A stretch of 24,747 nt of DNA from Chloroflexota bacterium (GTDB lineage: Bacteria > Chloroflexota > Dehalococcoidia > JACQGW01). A program made the position numbers and the translations under genes. The stretch spans positions 1-24,747 of the forward strand of contig JACQGW010000327.1 of the NCBI GenBank assembly GCA_016199325.1, written 5' to 3'. The notes under the pieces were generated by a model. The model searched no databases. It was given only the letters and a program-made list of their open reading frames with translations, and was not told the origin of the DNA. Of this stretch, positions 7,489 through 14,516 are shown in pieces; the stretch's first letter is position 1; every line of letters begins with the position of its first letter.

Positions 7489-7517
7489 TTGCAGCCGGAG
7501 CTGATACCCACTACAAT
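7489..7517 (+). promoter_or_regulatory. Sigma70-type promoter of the AbrB-PIN operon
   Basis: TTGCAG at 7489-7494 and TACAAT at 7512-7517 are separated by exactly 17 bases. Transcription would begin near 7524, leaving a leader of about 16 bases that carries AGGAGGT at 7528-7534 before the GTG start. This is a compact promoter typical of an autoregulated toxin-antitoxin operon. Confidence 0.65.
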
Positions 7518-7539
7518 GACGATCAGCAGGAGGTACGCG

Positions 7540-7815
7540 GTGAGCAAGATCGATACGCCACAGGTCGTGGGCGAGACGACAATCACGGGGAAGAACCAGG
7601 TCACTCTTCCGACCAAGAGCCTGCGTGATCTCGGCTGGGAGCGCGGCGACCGCCTGATCGTCCAGACGCTGGGCCCCGACATCATCCTGCTGGTGCGGCG
7701 GCCACGCCGTTGGACCGACGCCGATGCTGGCCGGCTCACGCACGTGTTCGGCACGCATGAGGAGACGGTCGAGTGGCTCGCCCAGGAGCGCGCCGCGTGG
7801 GACGCGGAGCCCTAA
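7540..7815 (+). CDS. AbrB/MazE-type antitoxin
   Basis: A 91-residue protein starting at a GTG set by AGGAGGT six bases upstream. The N-terminal half is a swapped-hairpin AbrB DNA-binding domain: T-T-I-T-G-K-N-Q-V-T-L-P-T-K at about 12-25, then L-G-W-E-R-G-D-R-L-I-V and a short strand ending I-I-L-L-V-R-R-P. The tail (about 55-91) is acidic and helical and probably wraps the toxin. It lies 2 bp before the PIN gene. Such antitoxins neutralise the nuclease and repress their own promoter through the AbrB domain. Confidence 0.87.
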   Translation: MSKIDTPQVVGETTITGKNQVTLPTKSLRDLGWERGDRLIVQTLGPDIILLVRRPRRWTDADAGRLTHVFGTHEETVEWLAQERAAWDAEP

Positions 7816-7817
7816 CG

Positions 7818-8303
7818 ATGTCGGCAGCCGGCCTGGACCGGGCGCTCGCTGGCGTCGAACGCATCCTCCTGGACAGCAGCTCGGTCATTGCCTACCACAC
7901 CGCCGGCGAGGCTGCGCACGGCCTCGCGAAGCATCTGCTGGACCGCGTCCAGGAGGACGCGGACCCGCTCCGGGCCTCCATCTCGGTCATTACCGCTGCC
8001 GAGGTGCTCATCCGCCCGCACCGGACCGGGCTCGCTGAATTCACGTACATGCATGCCTTCCTGACGACGTTTCCGAACCTCACGGTGCTTCCGATGGATC
8101 TGACGGTCGCGGCGCAGGCGGCAACGCTCCGCTCCGTGACGGGGCTGAAGCTTCCCGACGCGATGATCGTCGCTTCGGCGCTCCTGGCCGGCTGCGAGGC
8201 CGTAGTCTCCAATGACGCACCGTGGAAGCGCAAGCTCGCGCCGTTGTTCCCACAGGTGCGCTGGATTGATTTGAGCGATCACATCGACGTGGCCGATCGC
8301 TGA
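7818..8303 (+). CDS. PIN-domain ribonuclease toxin (VapC-like)
   Basis: A 161-residue PIN nuclease. The acidic residues that bind the metal are visible: D in L-L-D-S-S-S-V-I-A-Y near residue 17, E in I-T-A-A-E-V-L-I near 61, D in K-L-P-D-A-M-I-V-A-S-A near 115, and D in V-V-S-N-D-A-P-W near 135. VapC-type toxins cut tRNA, rRNA or mRNA. The ATG at 7818 is chosen over an upstream in-frame ATG at 7773 because it directly follows the AbrB stop, implying translational coupling. The stop codon lies inside a hairpin at 8298-8317. Confidence 0.88.
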   Translation: MSAAGLDRALAGVERILLDSSSVIAYHTAGEAAHGLAKHLLDRVQEDADPLRASISVITAAEVLIRPHRTGLAEFTYMHAFLTTFPNLTVLPMDLTVAAQAATLRSVTGLKLPDAMIVASALLAGCEAVVSNDAPWKRKLAPLFPQVRWIDLSDHIDVADR

Positions 8304-8317
8304 CCGCGTTGTCAGCG
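8298..8317 (+). terminator. Hairpin at the end of the AbrB-PIN operon
   Basis: CGCTGAC-CGCGTT-GTCAGCG forms a perfect 7-bp stem with a 6-nt loop, overlapping the PIN stop codon. A second GATCGCTG/CAGCGATC pairing is possible around it. No T run follows, so termination is only possible, not shown. Confidence 0.4.
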
Positions 8318-8445
8318 GCCAGCGATCAACAGGGGGACAGCTCGACCGGTGCTCCGCCGACCGAGAGCTGAATGGCTGGGTGACTCGTCAACCTGCGTCG
8401 ACCGGAGTTGTCGGCGTAGAATTGACGATCGCGCAGAGATAGCAA

Positions 8446-8541
8446 GCGTTCAGCAATCAGCGGTCAGCCTCCCGCAACGACGGGAGTGTGGACCTGGCGA
8501 GTCGTCGCTCTGCTGAAGGCTGACCGCTGACTGCTGAACGC
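8446..8541. repeat. Inverted repeat built of TCAGC heptamers
   Basis: The left arm at 8446-8469 and right arm at 8518-8541 are complementary at 23 of 24 bases. Inside each arm the word TCAGC (or GCTGA) recurs every seven bases, so the element is an inverted pair of degenerate heptamer arrays around a 48-base spacer. It lies just upstream of the small membrane protein gene, whose start is 18 bases further on. Confidence 0.85.
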
Positions 8542-8558
8542 TCACCAGAGGTGGTCCA

Positions 8559-8885
8559 ATGGCTCAATCAGAACGTCGCGAAGGCAAGTCCATTGGCGAC
8601 GCGAGCATGTGGATGCTGGGGCTCACGCTCCTGCTCTTCTGGCTGCCGGGCCTGGGGCCGTTCATCGCCGGCTTCGTCGGGGGGCGCAAGGCGGGCGGCG
8701 TCGGGCCGGCGATCGTCGCGGCGCTGATGCCGGCGTTCCTCCTGGCAATCGCCGTCATCGTCCTGGCGACGCTGGGCATGATGCCGTTCGCCGGCATTCT
8801 CGCCGGCAGCGTGCTCTTCATCGCCGTTGCCGCCAGCAGTCTACCGCTCATCGCCGGTGCCGTGGCCGGCGCGCTGACCGGATAG
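8559..8885 (+). CDS. Small glycine-rich integral membrane protein
   Basis: A 108-residue protein with AGAGGTGG just before the ATG. After a polar N-terminus of about 13 residues it has three or four hydrophobic segments (about 17-40, 47-72, 76-106), rich in Gly and Ala with G-x-x-x-G contacts and a G-G-R-K-A-G-G turn. It resembles small DUF5518-like membrane proteins, but I cannot name the family with certainty. No enzymatic motif is visible. It converges with the Memo-family gene, with one base between the two stop codons. Confidence 0.7.
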   Translation: MAQSERREGKSIGDASMWMLGLTLLLFWLPGLGPFIAGFVGGRKAGGVGPAIVAALMPAFLLAIAVIVLATLGMMPFAGILAGSVLFIAVAASSLPLIAGAVAGALTG

Positions 8886-8886
8886 A

Positions 8887-10116
8887 TTACCAGAGGACCG
8901 CGCCGGCAATGGAGACGAGCGAGCCGCCGTCGGCGTCGGCCGGACAGTGATCGTAGCCGGTGATGGCGCCGGTGGCCTTGCCCAGGAAGCGGAGGGCGAG
9001 GTAGATCGGCGGCAGCCCGCAGACCTTCCGGCGGTCGCGCTCCTGGCGCAGTTGGCCGATGAAGTCGGCGGCATCACCGTGGCAGATGGCCCCAAGCAGC
9101 GCGGCGTCGGCGCTCTGGAGCGCCGTCCGGTCGGCCGGCGAGAGCGGCTCGGGATCGCCGAAGGCCGGCCCGACGTGGGCCAGGTCGGCGGCGGCGACGA
9201 CGAGCGTGCGGCGGTCGCGCGTCGCCTCGACCAGCGCCCCAACCACCGCCGCCAGGCGCCGATCGGCTGCGGCGTCGGCTTCGCCCTGGGTGAACGGGTG
9301 GAACGACCCGCAGAGGACCGGCACGAGCGCCGGCGTGGCGCCGTCGAGGAGCGAGTGGAGCCAGACGAGCGCCAGCTCGATGGAGTGCTCGTTCTTATGG
9401 TGAAGCTCTTCGGCAAAGGCATCGTCTTCGCCGATGGCCGCGGCCATTGCGTCGACCACCTCGTGGTCGGTGGGCAGGACCCCGAACGGGGTTGCGTATC
9501 GCTGGCGCGTCGGGGTGATCTGGCCGGGGCCGCCGGCGTGGTCGGTGCCGAGGACGACGATCACTTCAGCAGAGCGGACTGCCTCGGCGAGCGGCTGCCA
9601 GAGCTGGGCGTAGATGGGCCCGCCGCGCTGGAAGTCGATGTGCGGCGACACGACGCCGCGAACCGCCCCCGCCGGCCGTTCGAGTCGCACCGGCGGCGTC
9701 CGGGCGCCGAAAGCGGCAAGCTGCCGGCGCAGTTGGGCAGCGTCGGCCGGGTAGACCGAGCCGGCGAGGGCCGGCTCGCGGAACGGCTCCGCGCGGAAAG
9801 CGGCGAGCGCCTGTGCCCGGACGGCGGCGAGACGCGGGCTTTCCAGCAGCAGCGCGCCGTCCAGCTCGGCCAGCAACTGGTCGAGCTCGGTCGGGGTCAG
9901 TGTGACGCCTGTCCGCAACTGGAACGCCGCCCCCAGTGCCCGCCGGTCGCGCGTCCCGTCGCAGAGCGCGAGCAGCAGCGCCAGCATTGGCGGGACGAGC
10001 AGCGAGCGATCGGTTAGTCCGCTCCGGTCGCGGACGAGTAGCACGGGCTGGCCCTGGTGCTCGACCCAGTGGGTCTCGACGGGCCGGACTTTCGGGAAGA
10101 GGAGATCGTCACTCAC
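8887..10116 (-). CDS. Memo-family protein (AmmeMemoRadiSam system protein B) with N-terminal extension
   Basis: A 409-residue protein if it begins at the GTG at 10116, which follows GAGGA; an ATG at 10146 is possible but has no binding site. Residues about 1-110 form an extra domain (L-L-x-L-C-D-G-T-R, then a helix pair) resembling PqqD/winged-helix modules. From about 120 the Memo domain follows: A-G-S-V-Y-P-A-D, S-P-H-I-D-F near 159, L-G-T-D-H-A near 189, N-E-H-S-I-E-L near 243 and D-L-A-H-V-G-P near 304. The histidines correspond to the metal/active-site set of Memo and class III dioxygenase-like proteins. In the AmmeMemoRadiSam set this protein accompanies AMMECR1 and a radical SAM enzyme; neither lies in this window. 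The reaction is unknown. Confidence 0.86.
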   Translation of the reverse strand: MSDDLLFPKVRPVETHWVEHQGQPVLLVRDRSGLTDRSLLVPPMLALLLALCDGTRDRRALGAAFQLRTGVTLTPTELDQLLAELDGALLLESPRLAAVRAQALAAFRAEPFREPALAGSVYPADAAQLRRQLAAFGARTPPVRLERPAGAVRGVVSPHIDFQRGGPIYAQLWQPLAEAVRSAEVIVVLGTDHAGGPGQITPTRQRYATPFGVLPTDHEVVDAMAAAIGEDDAFAEELHHKNEHSIELALVWLHSLLDGATPALVPVLCGSFHPFTQGEADAAADRRLAAVVGALVEATRDRRTLVVAAADLAHVGPAFGDPEPLSPADRTALQSADAALLGAICHGDAADFIGQLRQERDRRKVCGLPPIYLALRFLGKATGAITGYDHCPADADGGSLVSIAGAVLW

Positions 10117-10206
10117 TGTTGGGCATCCTCGTGGGAAGGATAACATAATCGGAGAAGCGGAGGCTATAGCGTGTCCCCGCCATCGGATGAGATAGCTGTA
10201 ATTCTG

Positions 10207-10491
10207 CTAACGAGCATGCTTGAGGGGCTTCACGCCAGCTTTGCGGGCAGCGCTCTTGCAGCCCGAGTAGAACTGGTCGCGCGTCAGCCCGGATTGCTGG
10301 ATCATCCGGGCGATCAACTCGTCGTCGAACTCGTCAATCGCCTCGTCGACGGTCACGGCGTAGTCATGGTTGCGATGTGACTTGCTCCACTGGCGATGGC
10401 TGCTGCCTCTGCCGGATTCCTCCTGGAAACCCCAGCAATCGAGGATCCGCCTTGCTTCGTCCAGACTCAGCGGTGGGTAGCGCCTAGGCAC
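10207..10491 (-). CDS. hicA: HicA-type mRNA interferase toxin
   Basis: A 94-residue protein starting at a GTG. The HicA double-stranded-RNA-binding-like fold is indicated by an N-terminal helix (L-D-E-A-R-R-I-L) ending in W-G-F, then G-R-G-S-S-H-R-Q-W with the catalytic histidine on the second strand, then a strand with V-T-V. The C-terminal helix contains L-I-A-R-M-I-Q-Q-S-G-L-T-R-D-Q-F, the usual HicA ending. It overlaps the upstream antitoxin gene by 8 bases, so it is translated by coupling. It is longer than the smallest HicA proteins (about 60 residues). Good confidence on family; activity is not shown. Confidence 0.8.
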   Translation of the reverse strand: MPRRYPPLSLDEARRILDCWGFQEESGRGSSHRQWSKSHRNHDYAVTVDEAIDEFDDELIARMIQQSGLTRDQFYSGCKSAARKAGVKPLKHAR

Positions 10492-10921
10492 CGATCAGGT
10501 GACCCTGCCGATCGAAGGGCAGGCGGAAGGTTACTGAGGTGCCTGTCCAAGGCAGCAGACGCCCAATCTCCTGAATGAAGGACTCCACGTAGTAGCGCAA
10601 CCAGTCGCTCGGCGGGGCGGGGCGGGGTACACGCTGGTCCCATCGGCCCTGGCTGAGAGCTGTCGTCAGATAGAGACCGACCTGCTCTATCAGAGCCTGA
10701 AGCGCGGCGTCAAGAGTGGGGCGTCGAGTTATCAGATTCAGATCGAGACAGTGCGCGTACCAGTTGCCATTCTTCGTGTATGCTCGGATGCGGAGCGTTA
10801 CAACCTTCCGCGTCTCGGGCTCTCGCTGCAATGATGAGGCCATTTGGTCGCCTAGCGGCACGCTATCCTCTTGTAGTTGAGATCCTGACGCTTCCGTATC
10901 TGTCGTGCGAATCCGCCCCAT
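10484..10921 (-). CDS. hicB: HicB-type antitoxin
   Basis: A 145-residue protein with GGGAG seven bases before its ATG. Residues about 40-95 match the partial RNase H-like HicB fold: strand R-I-R-A-Y-T-K-N-G-N-W-Y-A-H-C-L-D-L, then T-R-R-P-T-L-D-A-A-L-Q-A-L-I-E-Q-V. The first 35 residues are polar and probably disordered. No clear ribbon-helix-helix or helix-turn-helix DNA-binding tail is visible, unlike many HicB proteins; the tail (about 110-145) has a single helix and a strand. It is the first gene of the hicBA operon. A GTGTACAC palindrome at 10981-10988 lies about 60 bases upstream and could be an operator. Confidence 0.75.
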   Translation of the reverse strand: MGRIRTTDTEASGSQLQEDSVPLGDQMASSLQREPETRKVVTLRIRAYTKNGNWYAHCLDLNLITRRPTLDAALQALIEQVGLYLTTALSQGRWDQRVPRPAPPSDWLRYYVESFIQEIGRLLPWTGTSVTFRLPFDRQGHLIGA

Positions 10922-10995
10922 GCTCGTCTCCCTATCGCTCGCCGCGAGCGGAGAGACCTCTCAAGTCATCTCGTAACTGTAGTGTACACCTGTGC

Positions 10996-11397
10996 TCATC
11001 TTCCGTCAAAACGGAAGCAGCCTGCCGGCATCGGCATGAGAGCGACTTGGGGAAGGATTGACCAAGCGAACATTCGCCATTCTTGGCGTCTTCCTTCCAG
11101 CTCTCGATTCAGTGGCGGTACGTGGACGTGCATGTCGACGAGGCCAGGCAGGACGTAGGCGCCGGCGTGCGGGTCGTCCCGATTCCCGTCAGTGTCCTCC
11201 GGCTTGCTCGGCGAGATGCGGTCGATCCGGTCGCCGTGGACGACCAGCGTCTGGCCGCTCAGCCGATCCCTTGCTGGATTCACGATGTTGACACGGGTGG
11301 GGACGGCCCCCTGAGGCGGGACATCGACTGCCGGCGGTCGATAGGCCAGCAGCTTGAAGAGGATCCTGGAGGAGCGCAGTATCGGAGTGTCTCGCAT
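10996..11397 (-). pseudogene. Truncated amidohydrolase (N-terminal part only)
   Basis: A start with CAGGGGGCACGCG ahead of its ATG at 11397 opens a 133-codon frame. Residues about 30-92 are the beginning of an amidohydrolase of the imidazolonepropionase/dihydroorotase-like superfamily: N-I-V-N-P, L-V-V-H-G-D-R-I, then Y-V-L-P-G-L-V-D-M-H-V-H with the H-x-H metal pair. The full enzyme is normally 400 or more residues. Homology stops right after the H-x-H. The rest is encoded by a CGCCAAG-type repeat (11060-11096) and unrelated DNA, with the frame ending at 10996. The barrel and remaining metal ligands are absent, so it cannot be an active enzyme. It looks like a deletion at or next to a repeat copy. 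Confidence 0.75.
11060..11096. repeat. CGCCAAG-type repeat, copy 2, at the truncation point of the amidohydrolase
   Basis: It matches 6703-6739 at about 29 of 37 bases, with TTGGCGTCTTCC as the core. It sits where amidohydrolase homology ends. Related units read in the other direction at 11436-11471. Confidence 0.6.
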
Positions 11398-11435
11398 CGC
11401 GTGCCCCCTGTACGAACAGGGTCGAGAGAGATCGA

Positions 11436-11822
11436 ACCGCCAAGGCGCCAAGATCGCCAAGAGAGACGCCAAAAAGACAGCCCCCTTGCTTCGTGCTACC
11501 ACCCCGGAGCCGAGACGACCTGGACGAGTTTCCCCCCGCAGTGTGCGCCAGACCAGGAGAGCCGTCAAGAGGTTGTCCGACGGTTGGCTGTCGGCTGGGG
11601 GCACACCCTCACCCTCGCCCCTCGCCCGCTCGGCGGGCGAGGGGCGACGTGTAGCGCCCTTGTCCACGGTCGGCCGTAGACCTCTCCCGCTCGGCGGGCG
11701 AGGGGAGACGTTTGGACCACGAACGGCGCGAAGCGGCGCGAAAGCCGCGAAGGGAGGGGCGTGCGGCAGATCGACGGCACACCCGATTCGTGCCGTTTCG
11801 CGGCCTTCGTGGGTTTGTGATC
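11436..11822. repeat. Repeat-rich spacer upstream of selD
   Basis: The 565-bp interval 11398-11962 has no convincing gene. It holds CGCCAAG units (11436-11471), a perfect 12-bp stem with TCG loop (11618-11644), and a weaker copy of that hairpin (11682-11706). It also holds a degenerate CGCGAAG-type array at 11713-11756 facing an inverted copy at 11783-11822. Open frames across it translate only repeats. The selD promoter follows. Confidence 0.75.
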
Positions 11823-11878
11823 CAAACAGCCTCTCTCCCACTAAGCTGGGGGGAGGCGCTCTGGCCCTTTTCAGTCGT

Positions 11879-11908
11879 TTGGTCATACCCCGCTGCGGCT
11901 GGTATAAT
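11879..11908 (+). promoter_or_regulatory. Extended -10 promoter of selD
   Basis: A perfect TATAAT at 11903-11908 is preceded by TGG, giving an extended -10. TTGGTC at 11879-11884 is a possible -35 with an 18-base spacer. The start would be near 11915, leaving a leader of about 48 bases to the selD ATG. Confidence 0.7.
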
Positions 11909-11962
11909 TCCCCTGACTGGTTGAATGAGCCCGCATGGAGACCCGGGCGGCCGGGGGGTTGG

Positions 11963-13024
11963 ATGAGTGAGCGCGAGCGCGTGCGGTTGACGGCGCTGGC
12001 GTCCTGCGCCGGCTGAGCTTCCAAGCTCGGTCCGAGTGACCTGGCGCAGGTGCTGCGACCACTGCACATCTTTCAGCGGCCCGAGCTGATCGTCGGCCTG
12101 CACATCGCCGACGACGCAGCCGTCTATAAGATCAACGACGAGCAGGCGATCGTCGAGACCGTCGACTTCTTCCCGCCCATCGTCGACGACCCGTACGTCT
12201 ACGGCGGGATCGCCGCGGCCAACGCGCTGAGCGACGTCTACGCGATGGGCGGCGAGGTCCTGCTGGCCCTGAACATCGCCGGCTTCCCGAATAACCTCGA
12301 CCTGGCGATCCTGACGCGCATCCTCCAGGGCGGCGCCGACAAGGTGGCGGAGGCGGGCGCCGTCATCGCCGGCGGCCACACGGTCGTCGACGCCGAGCCG
12401 AAGTACGGGCTCGCCGTCACCGGCATCGTTCACCCCGAACGCGTCATCACCAAAGCCGGCTGTCAGCGGGGCGATCGCCTGGTGCTGACCAAGCCGCTCG
12501 GCACCGGCGCCATTACGACGGCGGCACGGGCCGACCGAGCAAGTTCGGCCGACCTGGCGGCGGCCATCGAGAGCATGCTCCAGTTGAACCGCCGGGCCGC
12601 CCGCATCATGCAGCGCGTCCGCATCGGGGGCGCAACCGACGTGACGGGCTTCGGGCTGCTCGGCCATCTGTCGGAGATGGCGCTCGCCAGTCGGGTCGGG
12701 TTCGTCGTCCACGCCGGCCAGATCCCGCTCCTCCCCGGTGCGATCGACTACGCCGAGCAGGGGATCCTGCCCGGCGGCGCCGCCCGGAACCGTGACCATC
12801 TCCTGGGCCGGCACGACGGCGGCGAGCCCCGCGTTCACTGGTCTCCCGCCGTGCCCCAGCCAACCCTGGACCTCCTGTTCGACCCGGAAACGTCGGGCGG
12901 CCTCCTCATCGCCGTCCCGCCCGACCGCCTGCCGATGCTGCTGGCGGAGGCCGCCGCCGTCGGGCAGTCCGTCTGGGAGATCGGCACAGCGGTTGCCGAG
13001 CCCGGCATCCTCGTCGAGCCCTGA
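11963..13024 (+). CDS. selD: Selenophosphate synthetase SelD, itself a selenoprotein (UGA-encoded Sec18)
   Basis: Selenide, water dikinase makes selenophosphate from selenide and ATP for selenocysteine synthesis. Taken as one frame through the TGA at 12014-12016, the product is 353 residues, the normal SelD length. The N-terminal active-site segment reads S-C-A-G-Sec-A-S-K-L, with Sec18 where E. coli has Cys17 and Lys21 where E. coli has Lys20. Beyond it are D-D-A-A-V near 52, N-A-L-S-D-V-Y-A-M-G-G near 90, G-G-H-T near 135, T-K-P-L-G-T-G near 174, D-V-T-G-F-G-L-L-G-H near 228 and D-P-E-T-S-G-G-L near 308. A caller treating UGA as stop would begin at 12050 and lose the catalytic residue. GGGGGG precedes the ATG. 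The half EamA gene follows after 5 bp. selA, selB and selC are not in the window. Confidence 0.92.
12014..12051 (+). promoter_or_regulatory. Candidate bacterial SECIS region after the selD UGA
   Basis: Two short hairpins follow the UGA. One is CTCG-GTC-CGAG at 12026-12036, extended by a G-U pair. The other is ACCTG-GCG-CAGGT at 12039-12051, with its loop starting 28 bases after the UGA. Bacterial SECIS elements lie immediately downstream of the UGA and carry a G at the start of the apical loop, which both candidates have. Which one SelB would bind is undecided. Confidence 0.5.
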
Positions 13025-13029
13025 TCGCG

Positions 13030-13458
13030 GTGCGACTGGCCTGGTCCACGTACTACGTCGTCGGCCGTGACCTCGTGCGGCGGCACCCGCCCATCGCGGT
13101 CCTCACCGTGGTCAACGTCGTCGGCGCCATCGGGCTGACGCCGTTCGGCATTGGGGACCGGCTGTTCGGCGCCCCGGCCACCTGGACGCTGCCGGGCCTG
13201 CTCGTCGTGCTCTACACCGGCGTGCTGGTGAACGCGGTCGGCTTCTTCGGCCACGCGTGGGCGCTCACCCGCGCCGATGCCGCCCGCATCGCCGCCTTCA
13301 TGTACCTTCAACCGCTGCTCGGCATCCTGTTCTCCGCGCTCATTCTCGGCGAGCGCCCCTCCCCGCCGCTGCTGGCCGGTGGCACGCTCATCCTCGGCGG
13401 CGTCACGCTGGTCATCAGCGGCGAGCGCGGGCGCCCGGTGCCTCAGCCGACCCGTTAG
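13030..13458 (+). CDS. EamA-type (DMT) transporter, C-terminal half only
   Basis: A 142-residue protein starting at a GTG five bases after the selD stop. It holds one EamA unit: helices at about 20-40, 52-73, 86-105 and 111-132, with the family's late pattern Q-P-L-L-G-I-L-F-S-A-L-I-L-G-E and G-G-T-L-I-L-G-G-V-T-L-V-I-S-G. Full drug/metabolite transporters have two such units in about 300 residues. The first unit is missing here, with selD directly upstream instead. It could work as a dimer, as single-unit EamA proteins do, or be a remnant left when the N-terminal half was lost. No ribosome binding site is evident, so expression would depend on coupling to selD. The substrate is unknown. Confidence 0.7.
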   Translation: MRLAWSTYYVVGRDLVRRHPPIAVLTVVNVVGAIGLTPFGIGDRLFGAPATWTLPGLLVVLYTGVLVNAVGFFGHAWALTRADAARIAAFMYLQPLLGILFSALILGERPSPPLLAGGTLILGGVTLVISGERGRPVPQPTR

Positions 13459-13479
13459 CCTGCTTTCGTACAACGGGCG

Positions 13480-13495
13480 GGAGGATCGACCCTCC
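13480..13495 (+). terminator. Hairpin after the selD/EamA unit
   Basis: GGAGG-ATCGAC-CCTCC forms a short stem between the converging EamA and FN3 genes. It is GC-rich and followed by TCTGT, not a T run, so its activity is uncertain. Confidence 0.35.
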
Positions 13496-13512
13496 TCTGT
13501 AAACCCCAGACG

Positions 13513-14322
13513 CTAATAACGTGTGGTGCTGGCAACGCGCTGGTTTCGCGGCGCGGCCGGCGCTGATGCCGTGGTGGCCGTCGGTATTGGCGTCGACGTC
13601 GCACAGGCAGCCGTTGTGCCCTGGACCGAACCAGCGTGCGCCGAAGCACCGGCGTCGTTGTACGCACTGACCTCGTAGAAGTACCCGACCCCGCAATTGA
13701 GCGAGCCATCGGCATGGGACGTGACGTTGGCGCCAACGGCATTCAAGTGGACGAAGGTCGAGCCGTTCCATCGGTAAATCCTGTACCCTGTCTCATTGCT
13801 ACCATCATCCCAGGCCAGCGAGATGGAGCTTTGCGTCACGCTGGCGACGCGGAGGTTTGCCGGCATTGGCGGAGCTGCCAGGCGCGTGTTGGTAGCTGTT
13901 GGAGTCGCCGTGGCTGCGACGCGTGTGTTCGTGGCTGTCGGGGTCGACGTCGCACATGCACTTGTGAAGCCGTCGCTCCAGTCTGTCCGACTCGACTCTC
14001 CGTAATCGTTGTACGCGTTCACCTGGTACGAGTAGCCGTTTCCACAACTGACGGCCCGGTCCGTATAGGACGTGATGTTTGCGCCAACTGAAGCGAGGAG
14101 AACGAAGATCGAGCCGTTCCAGCGGTAGATCCTGTAGCCGGTTTCGTCGCCGACATCATTCCAGGCCAGTGAGACAGAGTCGCGTGTCGTGCCGGTTACG
14201 CGCTGGTTCGACGGCGCGGCAGGTGCCGATACCGGCACGATGCGAAGACGGCGCACTGCCCAACTGGCTCCGTCTGGAGCATTGGCAGCTCTCACGCCCC
14301 AATAGAGATCTTGATCCTGCAT
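13513..14322 (-). CDS. Fibronectin type III surface-protein fragment
   Basis: A 269-codon frame. Residues about 1-30 are the tail of an Ig/FN3-like domain (L-Y-W-G-V-R-A-A-N, then W-A-V-R-R). Two complete FN3 domains follow at about 34-126 and 155-248, each with S-L-A-W near the start, G-Y-R-I-Y-R-W-N-G-S in the middle and Y-Y/F-E/Q-V-x-A-Y-N near the end. A Thr-rich linker (S-T-P-T-A-T-N-T) joins them. A third FN3 domain begins (A-P-R-N-Q-R-V-A-S-T-T-R) but stops after about ten residues. There is no signal peptide, and the frame is closed by a TAG eight codons before the ATG. Both ends are therefore inside domains; this is a piece of a larger secreted protein, perhaps not functional. Internal repeats suggest recombination. 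Confidence 0.72.
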   Translation of the reverse strand: MQDQDLYWGVRAANAPDGASWAVRRLRIVPVSAPAAPSNQRVTGTTRDSVSLAWNDVGDETGYRIYRWNGSIFVLLASVGANITSYTDRAVSCGNGYSYQVNAYNDYGESSRTDWSDGFTSACATSTPTATNTRVAATATPTATNTRLAAPPMPANLRVASVTQSSISLAWDDGSNETGYRIYRWNGSTFVHLNAVGANVTSHADGSLNCGVGYFYEVSAYNDAGASAHAGSVQGTTAACATSTPIPTATTASAPAAPRNQRVASTTRY

Positions 14323-14516
14323 TTCCTGTCTATCCGGCGGGTGCTAGTGCGAGAACTGTGAGCATATCATACCGGCTGCGCCCGAACCTCTTCTGCCCCG
14401 TCCCATTTTCCCTCCACAACTCACGGAACCGCGAGTCCGAGCCGACCATCCGCGTCCTCCTTCCCCGTCGCACGAACGCCATCGGCTTCGCGACGGGCGT
14501 GAACCGTCCGGGTCGA

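Noticed and set aside
10981..10988. GTGTACAC palindrome as a proven HicB operator
   Set aside because: It is only eight bases, occurs again at 18254 away from any hic gene, and no second half-site pattern is seen; kept only as a possibility in the hicB entry.
11565..11825. Open frames on both strands upstream of selD
   Set aside because: They read only the GC-rich hairpins and CGCGAAG arrays. The part of the plus-strand frame after 11963 is the true selD start.
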